From positions 19,793-83,792 of the forward strand of contig WPAF01000008.1 of assembly GCA_009772965.1 (NCBI GenBank): a stretch of 64,000 bases of DNA, given 5' to 3'. This DNA comes from Candidatus Saganbacteria bacterium (GTDB taxonomy: Bacteria; Margulisbacteria; WOR-1; XYC2-FULL-46-14; WPAF01). The first letter of the stretch is position 1; the number at the start of each line of letters is the position of its first letter. Both the position numbers and the translations under genes were made by a program. Positions 58,597-64,000 of the stretch are shown piece after piece. The notes beneath the pieces were generated by a model. That model saw only the letters and a list, made by a program, of their open reading frames with translations, did not search any database and was not told where the DNA came from.

Positions 58597-59917
58597 GCTT
58601 CCTAATCAGCTCCAAAAGTTTTTCCCTATCGTTAAGCTTTGGGTCGTCAATTACTTTTTCAAGAAGCTCTTCAAGCAATTGACCCACTTTTTTGCCGGGA
58701 GCAATGGCAAGCTCTTTCATAATATCCTTGCCGTCAACTTTTAGGTCTTTGATATGAAGAGCGTTTTCCTCCGCGATTATTTTATCTATCCTTGCCTGCA
58801 GTTCTTTGAGATAATCAACGTTTATCTCATTTTCCATTGCTTTGGTATCCGAAACCCTTAGGGCGAACAGGTTAGGCAGGTTTTCAACCCCCGCCCGGCA
58901 CATAAACCGCCTCACCGCCGAATCCGACCATTCGGATTTGTAATCAAACATATGGTTGCTTATTAAATTACAAACTGATTTAATGCCGCTGTTGCCGAAT
59001 TTAAGCCTTTTTAAAATTATTTCAGCCATTTTAACTCCGGCTTTATCATGGTTATAAAAAGTTAAATCAACTTTGCAGGAAGGTTTTGCGACATCGTGAA
59101 GAAGCGCCGCCAGCCTGACAATCAAATTATCCTTGGGCGCGGCGTCGCAGGAATATAAATTATGCCAGTAAACGTCATACTTATGGTAATTCGGCGGCTG
59201 TTCAACTCCTACGCAATTTTCAAGTTCCGGAATAAATAATTTCAACAGGCCGGATTTTCTCATAAATTCAAATCCGCCGCTTGGTTTTTCTGCTTTGAGC
59301 ATTTTTACAATTTCATCATGCACTCTTTCTAAAGCAACTTTTTTTACAACATTTAATGTTTTTGAGATTGCGCTAAATGTTTTTTCATCAATTGCGAAAT
59401 TTAGGGTTGCCGCGAACCTGCAAGCGCGCATTGCGCGCAGGCCGTCTTCTTTAAACCTTGTTTCAGGGTTCCCTACGGTTTTTATTATTTTATGTTTGAT
59501 ATCGGCTTGGCCATTATAGTTATCAATTAATGCTCCCGTTTCCGGGTCATACGCCATAGCATTGACGGTAAAATCCCTGCGCGATAAATCCTCATTAATG
59601 TCTTTTGAAAATATGACAGATGTCGGATGCCGTCCGTCAGTATATTTTTCGTCTTTTCTAAATGTAGTGATTTCAAAGGACTTGCCGTTGACGAGCACTG
59701 TAACAGTGCCAAAATCAATCCCCGTCGGTATTACTTTTTCAAAAAGGGAAGCAACTGTTTTTGGGTCGGCATCTGTTGCAAGGTCAAACTCTTGAGGTAA
59801 AATCCCCAAAAGCAAATCGCGGATACAGCCGCCCACAAAATAGCACTTATAACCCTTTTCTTTAAGTGTTTGCAGTATTATTAAAGCTTCATTGGGAAAG
59901 TTTTGCTTCTCAAACAT
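58589..59917 (-). CDS. cca: CCA tRNA nucleotidyltransferase / poly(A) polymerase family
   Basis: 442-aa class II nucleotidyltransferase. It has the head motif Y-F-V-G-G-C-I-R-D-L-L-L-G, catalytic E-F-D-L-A-T-D-A, R-R-D-F-T-V-N-A-M-A-Y and the E-D-G-L-R-A-M-R-A-C-R-F neck, then an HD domain (L-L-H-D-V-A-K-P). It probably adds or repairs the tRNA 3' CCA end. Its -10 box is five bases from the ATG. It is transcribed divergently from the glycoside-hydrolase-like gene and heads the murI-ftsZ array. Confidence 0.93.
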   Translation of the reverse strand: MFEKQNFPNEALIILQTLKEKGYKCYFVGGCIRDLLLGILPQEFDLATDADPKTVASLFEKVIPTGIDFGTVTVLVNGKSFEITTFRKDEKYTDGRHPTSVIFSKDINEDLSRRDFTVNAMAYDPETGALIDNYNGQADIKHKIIKTVGNPETRFKEDGLRAMRACRFAATLNFAIDEKTFSAISKTLNVVKKVALERVHDEIVKMLKAEKPSGGFEFMRKSGLLKLFIPELENCVGVEQPPNYHKYDVYWHNLYSCDAAPKDNLIVRLAALLHDVAKPSCKVDLTFYNHDKAGVKMAEIILKRLKFGNSGIKSVCNLISNHMFDYKSEWSDSAVRRFMCRAGVENLPNLFALRVSDTKAMENEINVDYLKELQARIDKIIAEENALHIKDLKVDGKDIMKELAIAPGKKVGQLLEELLEKVIDDPKLNDREKLLELIRKHA

Positions 59918-59922
59918 GATTT

Positions 59923-59931
59923 ATTTTAACA
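59923..59931 (-). promoter_or_regulatory. Extended -10 of cca, predicted leaderless
   Basis: Minus-strand TGT-TAAAAT (hexamer 59928-59923), five bases before the cca ATG at 59917. It lies about 10 bp from the divergent -10 of the neighbouring gene, so the two promoters overlap and may compete. Confidence 0.6.
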
Positions 59932-59935
59932 TAAG

Positions 59936-59944
59936 TGGTAAAAT
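59936..59944 (+). promoter_or_regulatory. Extended -10 of the GH-like gene, predicted leaderless
   Basis: TGG-TAAAAT (hexamer 59939-59944), seven bases before the ATG at 59952; no ribosome-binding site between them. This also decides the start of that gene against earlier in-frame codons. Confidence 0.6.
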
Positions 59945-59951
59945 GTGCACT

Positions 59952-61043
59952 ATGAAAATTATAAAATTTTCCGCCTTTGGCTTATTAATTATTATACTGC
60001 CGATTCTATTGGCTTTTACCATGGAAAAAGACGAGCCATCAATAAAAGAACCCATTAAAAAAGAAAAAAGAACTTCCGATAGAGGAATTTATGTTACGGC
60101 ATCAACCGCGCAAAGTTCGTCCCGGTTAAATTATTTAATCAAACAATGCAAAAACCTTAATTTAAACACAATGGTCATAGACGTAAAAGAAGTGGTAAAA
60201 ACTGATGCTTTAGAATTGGCAAAAGAAAAAATGCTAAACTCCGATTTCGTGGTAGAGCCCAGCGAATGGTTAAAAAAATTAACCGCCAGGCTCCATGAAG
60301 AGGGTTTTATTGTGACAGCCAGGGTCGTGGCATTTAAAGACGACCATCTGGTAATAGCCCGCCCAGACCTGGGGATCCATCTTGCGGGAGGAGCATTATA
60401 TCGCGACCGCAAAGGCGGCCGCTGGGCAAATCCCTATCTACGAGAGGTCAGACTGTATAACGAGATAATCTCAGAAATTGCCGCCGCTTCCGGCGTTGAT
60501 GAAATTCAATTCGATTATATTCGTTTCCCCACTGAAGGAGCGGCAAAGAGCATCCCCTACAACACCAAAACCACCAAGGTTGAAATTATTAATGAGTTTT
60601 TAAAGGGCACCAAGGCACGTCTAGATAAGTATAATGTCTCTTTAGCGGTAGATATTTTTGGGATCACTGCTTGGCAGGATTTAAAAGATGTAAATTCTCT
60701 GGGCCAATCGCTTGAAGCCATGTCTAAATATCTGGATGTTTTATCTCCAATGCTTTACCCTTCTCATTTCCATGCCGGCTACGACGGGTTTAGCAATCCC
60801 GGATCATATCCTTACCATTTTATGAATACAGGGGTAAAAAAATCTCAGGAAATTTTAGCCAGTGCGGAATGTACAACAAAGCTTGTTCCCTGGATTCAAG
60901 GATTTAACATGAGATCCCCCAATTTTGGATCAAATTATATTAGGGAACAAATAAAGGCTTGCCATGACGAGGGAATAGACAGCTTTTTGATCTGGAACGC
61001 CAGGAATGTATACGATTCCGTGCCAAAATATATTGGGTTTTAG
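59952..61043 (+). CDS. Putative glycoside hydrolase (DUF4015 type)
   Basis: 363 aa from the ATG at 59952. An N-terminal signal anchor (M-K-I-I-K-F-S-A-F-G-L-L-I-I-I-L-P) is followed by a TIM-barrel domain: R-G-I-Y-V-T-A-S-T-A, L-N-T-M-V-I-D-V-K-E, then D-E-I-Q-F-D-Y-I-R-F-P-T-E-G and V-D-I-F-G-I-T-A-W, all typical of DUF4015 proteins. Likely an extracellular or periplasmic polysaccharide hydrolase; substrate unknown. In-frame codons from 59892 are rejected because they lie in the promoter and the divergent cca start. Its end overlaps the convergent glycosyltransferase by 4 nt. Confidence 0.88.
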   Translation: MKIIKFSAFGLLIIILPILLAFTMEKDEPSIKEPIKKEKRTSDRGIYVTASTAQSSSRLNYLIKQCKNLNLNTMVIDVKEVVKTDALELAKEKMLNSDFVVEPSEWLKKLTARLHEEGFIVTARVVAFKDDHLVIARPDLGIHLAGGALYRDRKGGRWANPYLREVRLYNEIISEIAAASGVDEIQFDYIRFPTEGAAKSIPYNTKTTKVEIINEFLKGTKARLDKYNVSLAVDIFGITAWQDLKDVNSLGQSLEAMSKYLDVLSPMLYPSHFHAGYDGFSNPGSYPYHFMNTGVKKSQEILASAECTTKLVPWIQGFNMRSPNFGSNYIREQIKACHDEGIDSFLIWNARNVYDSVPKYIGF

Positions 61044-62200
61044 CGTTTTTTGTTCAATGCTTCTTTGTATATATCAATAATCCTATCACCAATCGCGCCC
61101 CAATTATATTTTTGCTCAACCAGTTCCCTGCCCCGCCTTCCCATTGCCAATGCTTTTTCCGGATCGCCAAGAAGAGAATTTACCGCGTCAGCAAGCGCAT
61201 CTGGATTTTGTTTTTGGACAAGCAGTCCCGATTTTCCGTTTTCCATTACCGCATTAGGTCCAGGAATATCTGACGCAACCACGGCAGTATAATTTGACAT
61301 TGCTTCAAGCTGGACTATCCCAAACGCCTCAAGCCGGTTTATTGACGGAAATATATAAATCAATGACGTGTAATAAAGCTCAATTAGCCTTTCAAAAGTC
61401 GCAGTCCCCAGAAATGTTATCGATCTCCCAATATCAAACTGGGTAACAAGGTCAAGGATATGGGCTTTTTCTTCTCCGTCGCCGCAGATTATTAATTTTG
61501 TATCCGGGAACTTGGCTAAAATTTTTGGCATCGCCTTTACCAGATAATCGCAGCCCTTATTACCCGCCAAGCGACCAAGGAACAGGATTTGTTTTTTATT
61601 TTTCTTGTCCGGAGTCAGGTTTAATTTTTTCTGGATTTCATCAATCTTGTCATGAAAAATCCCGATTGGAACCGCATGGTGCGGAAAATCCTTCATTACC
61701 GGAGAGGAGGCGGCATAAGTTTCGGTGGTTGTGATAATCGCATCCGCTTTGGGAAGGAATTGTTTTGCGTAGAAATTGGATGCGTTTTCAACCGACGGCA
61801 CCAAAAATTGAGGCACCGGCACACCAAAGTATTTTTCAGAGACCGTCATATCGCAGTGATAGGTAACAATAAGGGGCTGTTTTATTTTTCCCGCAACTGA
61901 CCTGAGAAAACTAAACGACGGCACATGGGCATGGACAATGTCGTATCCTTCAAGCATTTGCAGGTTAAATTGGCTTGAAACCGGCAAGTAATAAAAGAGG
62001 TCAATGGCATCCAGCCTGATTACCTTTATTCCTTCAGGCAGAGTTTCTTCTCTTGGGGCATTTTTTGCCCTCGGAAGATTGTTGGTTATAACGGTTACTT
62101 CGTGCCCTTTTTGTACAAGAACCGCAGAGACATCACGGACATACTTTTCGGTTCCACCGGTGTGGGGATAAAAATACGGAGATAACATTACTATTTTCAT
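61040..62200 (-). CDS. Glycosyltransferase family 4
   Basis: 386-aa GT-B fold enzyme. The acceptor domain starts M-L-S-P-Y-F-Y-P-H-T-G-G-T-E-K-Y-V, and the donor domain has F-L-G-R-L-A-G-N-K-G-C-D-Y-L-V and the E-x7-E motif in R-L-E-A-F-G-I-V-Q-L-E-A-M. Probably involved in surface polysaccharide or glycolipid synthesis. AAAAGGGGG precedes the ATG. It stands next to a radical SAM gene, separated by about 70 bases. Confidence 0.94.
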   Translation of the reverse strand: MKIVMLSPYFYPHTGGTEKYVRDVSAVLVQKGHEVTVITNNLPRAKNAPREETLPEGIKVIRLDAIDLFYYLPVSSQFNLQMLEGYDIVHAHVPSFSFLRSVAGKIKQPLIVTYHCDMTVSEKYFGVPVPQFLVPSVENASNFYAKQFLPKADAIITTTETYAASSPVMKDFPHHAVPIGIFHDKIDEIQKKLNLTPDKKNKKQILFLGRLAGNKGCDYLVKAMPKILAKFPDTKLIICGDGEEKAHILDLVTQFDIGRSITFLGTATFERLIELYYTSLIYIFPSINRLEAFGIVQLEAMSNYTAVVASDIPGPNAVMENGKSGLLVQKQNPDALADAVNSLLGDPEKALAMGRRGRELVEQKYNWGAIGDRIIDIYKEALNKKR

Positions 62201-62271
62201 GATGATTCCCCCTTTTTACAAAACCTCTTAAAGATTTTGGTAGCCCTAGATTATCAGATTACAAGAGAAAG

Positions 62272-63156
62272 TCAAGAATTTCTTGCTTTTTCCCACACCC
62301 ATTGAGAGTACCCATGTAAAAGACGGTATTTATCAAATCCCAAAGAAAATGATGGTACCATGTACGGCCAGCGGGTACAGCCCTCGCAAACCTGCTCTTT
62401 ACCCTGCCTCCCCCCCTGGTTAAAATAGCACGGCACAACAGATTTTCCATCAGGTAAATAAGTTATTGTTGTTTCTTTTGCCTTGCAGCGCGGCCAGGCA
62501 GTCTTGTTCCCTTTATTTTTCAGCATTTCCAATACCGCGAGATCTATTTTTACAAAAGGCCTTTTAAAGAAATATTTAATATAGTCTAGTGATGATTTTT
62601 CAAACCCTTCAAGCCCCAAAAAATCATAAACCGGGTTGACATGAAGTTCTATTTTTAATTTTTCCGCAATTTCAATAATTTCAGGAAGATATCGCAGGGA
62701 ATCCCTGGTAGTTGTGTAAATTATTGCCGGCTTTTCCCCTAATTCCTTAGCATATCTGATAGCCCTGATTGCCTTATTAAAACATTCCGTACCGCGGCTC
62801 CTGTCATGCTCATCTGCAAGGGGATAGTCCAATGAAAAAAATATTTTATTAGTCAGCCCTTTTATTTCTTTTGCCCGATCGCAGTAGTTTATACCGTTTG
62901 TAAATAGTTGGATATTCAATTTGTTCTCTTTGGCAAAGTTTAAGAACTGAGGAAGCTGTTCATACACAAGCGGCTCTCCGCCAGTCACTTCAATAGTCCG
63001 CGCGCCCAGGGAGTATGCGGTTTTTAAATTATCCGCATGCTTTTCAAGTGGAGCAGGAACAATCTCCTGCAATTTTTCATTCCGCCAATTATCGCAAAAT
63101 TCGCAATACGCATCGCACTCATAAGTTATATAATAGATGCATACTTTGGCCGCCAT
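62272..63156 (-). CDS. Radical SAM protein, SPASM-like C-terminus
   Basis: 294 aa from the ATG at 63156; six further residues upstream (M-Y-Y-N-A-Y) would be encoded by the -10 box itself. The Fe4S4 triad is Y-E-C-D-A-Y-C-E-F-C, followed by T-G-G-E-P-L-V and L-F-T-N-G. The C-terminal part has several Cys (P-R-C-K, V-V-P-C-Y-F, V-C-E-G-C), suggesting an auxiliary cluster. Substrate is not evident; relatives act in peptide, cofactor or lipid modification. It ends W-V-W-E-K-A-R-N-S. Confidence 0.9.
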   Translation of the reverse strand: MAAKVCIYYITYECDAYCEFCDNWRNEKLQEIVPAPLEKHADNLKTAYSLGARTIEVTGGEPLVYEQLPQFLNFAKENKLNIQLFTNGINYCDRAKEIKGLTNKIFFSLDYPLADEHDRSRGTECFNKAIRAIRYAKELGEKPAIIYTTTRDSLRYLPEIIEIAEKLKIELHVNPVYDFLGLEGFEKSSLDYIKYFFKRPFVKIDLAVLEMLKNKGNKTAWPRCKAKETTITYLPDGKSVVPCYFNQGGRQGKEQVCEGCTRWPYMVPSFSLGFDKYRLLHGYSQWVWEKARNS

Positions 63157-63162
63157 ATAAGC

Positions 63163-63168
63163 ATTATA
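63163..63168 (-). promoter_or_regulatory. -10 box of the radical SAM gene, predicted leaderless
   Basis: Minus-strand TATAAT (63168-63163) exactly six bases before the ATG at 63156. No ribosome-binding site. It decides the start codon. Confidence 0.6.
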
Positions 63169-63204
63169 ATACATAGGAAAGAGATTCGCCTCTTATTTGG
63201 TTAA

Positions 63205-63737
63205 TTAAATAATTAAATCTTGCCTTTTTTCTTCGAGGAATCGCCCTTCAGGATAAATCGGGACAGCAAAATAATCAATTATTTTTAAGGCGGCCAGTTT
63301 TAATCGGGTGCCCAAGCCTAAATTCCAACTCCAATAAGAAAGTGCACCTGTAGAATTATATACCTGCCTAAATCCCTTAAAGAGTCTTCCAGCATATGGC
63401 GGCAGTTTTGCTTCTGAAGATATGGCTGCAAAATCAGCCCTTCTGCGCCGGTTTAATTCTGCCAATGTCGACTTCCATAGCGGGTCAAATCGTGTATATG
63501 TCCTAAATCCAAATTCAATAATTCTTGCTAGCAGTCCGTTGTCGGAGGGTTTTGAAGGTTGTTCGGCATAGAGCCAATTCCAGCCTATTTCATCTGACGC
63601 TTTCTCAAGAGTAATAACAATTCTTCTTAATTGGCTGGGATTGCTGATAAGAAATACGTTTTCAACCTCTGATAACCTTCAGCATTTAATTTGCCGCTTG
63701 TCCTTTGATTACAAAATACTAATGCTACTCTACTCAT
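63205..63737 (-). pseudogene. Frameshifted gene of unknown function
   Basis: A good start (AGGAG, then ATG at 63737) opens M-S-R-V-A-L-V-F-C-N-Q-R-T-S-G-K-L-N-A-E-G-Y and soon hits a stop. Near 63661-63680 the other frame takes over with E-V-E-N-V-F-L-I-S-N-P-S-Q-L-R-R and stays open through L-Y-A-E-Q-P-S-K-P-S to the stop at 63205. The two frames read as one protein of about 175 aa if a single-base frameshift is restored. The family is not recognised; the C-terminal part is basic and helical. Confidence 0.65.
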
Positions 63738-63910
63738 GTTTTCTCCTTATCTTTTGATAGTTTTTTATCTGCCAAACATGGAAATAATTTCAGGTAATTT
63801 TCCTGAATCCTAATAACAGATAAGTGGAATGTCTCTTCGCTTTGGTATAACAAGGTCATATATTCATTATTATGTAAATCCCATAAATTATTTTAATTCA
63901 TATTTTTTTC
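63738..63910. other. Intergenic, nothing recognised
   Basis: AT-rich spacer upstream of the frameshifted gene. No gene, hairpin or promoter with confidence. Confidence 0.4.
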
Positions 63911-64000
63911 TTACCTGCCTGCCGGCAGGCAGGCTTCTTTTGGCTTGACCGCAAAAGAAGTAACAAGAAAAGGTCAAGGCGGTTTCAAACACGACCACCC
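63911..64000 (-). repeat. REP-like composite palindromic element, copy 2 (runs off the window)
   Basis: Inverted relative to copy 1. It contains the same 20-nt palindrome (63916-63935), the arm CTTCTTTTG with its partner CAAAAGAAG around GCTTGACCG, and then TCAAGGCGGTTTCAAACACG, the reverse of the CGTGCTTGAAACCGCCTTGA-like segment in copy 1. The order of the two hairpins relative to this conserved end differs from copy 1, so modules can be rearranged. Confidence 0.8.

Noticed and set aside
1..64000. tRNA, rRNA, tmRNA or RNase P RNA genes
   Set aside because: No cloverleaf-like segments, CCA ends or rRNA landmarks were noticed in the intergenic regions; a covariance-model scan would be needed to exclude small RNAs.

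Overview
The window looks like a chromosome segment of an uncultivated, AT-rich, Gram-negative-type bacterium with an outer membrane. The best guess is a candidate phylum close to Saganbacteria/Margulisbacteria (WOR-1). This is inferred from style rather than a marker gene: PorV-like and LysM/SLH envelope proteins, a three-subunit PurSQL enzyme, abundant palindromic elements of the 'PACRQAG' kind, and a diversity-generating-retroelement (DGR) type target gene. No rRNA, tRNA or CRISPR array was seen.

Layout. 0-2.5 kb (+): end of a lipase-like gene, a short ssb, a SagB-type nitroreductase and an LCP cell-wall ligase. 2.5-6.9 kb (-): a purine operon hicB-hicA-purS-mntA-hepT-purQ-purL, with one toxin-antitoxin (TA) pair upstream of purS and another between purS and purQ. 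6.9-12.2 kb: an interrupted isochorismatase gene, an orphan protein, palindromic repeats, a kinase-fold-like orphan and a Fic protein. 12.2-15.3 kb (-): carA with an internal gap, a half-length carB and an RRM protein. 15.5-23.3 kb (-): accessory block with a membrane Ser/Thr kinase, a DUF5674 pair, an exported metzincin-like protease, a Tat-exported transglutaminase-like protein, an orphan, a stand-alone LanM-dehydratase-like (DUF4135-like) protein and a small outer-membrane protein. 23.4-33.2 kb (-): envelope and variability locus, with a barrel/coiled-coil/LysM/SLH tether, a fibronectin-repeat protein, a DUF1016 nuclease, an FGE-fold variable protein, hipBST, and remnants of a second variable gene and of rarA. 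33.1-39.0 kb (+): larB-larC, then a GC-richer export cluster (YtkA-like, barrel, FMN-binding, FtsX permease, LolD-type ATPase). 39-44.6 kb (-): moeB fragment, hom, prs, miaB, a REP-associated transposase, a HTH/two-helix pair and a small Cys-rich protein. 44.6-48.5 kb: an inverted-repeat element and a convergent restriction-modification pair. 48.8-59.9 kb (-): copA, YgjP peptidase, sensor kinase, cutA, then ftsZ-ftsQ-ddl-queD-murI-amidase-cca. 59.9-64 kb: a glycoside-hydrolase-like protein, a GT4 glycosyltransferase, a radical SAM protein, a frameshifted gene and a palindromic repeat.

Three themes run across the window. (1) Many genes have a TATAAT/TAAAAT -10 box ending 5-7 nt (usually 6) before the start codon, often with a TGn extension. 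This predicts leaderless mRNAs for the nitroreductase, ftsZ, copA, cca, the GH-like gene and the radical SAM gene. (2) Palindromic elements sit between genes and also in frame inside genes (miaB and the RAYT transposase). (3) Several loci are mosaics in which gene ends survive but interiors are lost (rarA twice, the second variable gene, miaB 5' ends, moeB, possibly carA). They are clustered around a DGR-type target whose GC-rich 3' end is present three times; no reverse transcriptase or template repeat lies in the window.
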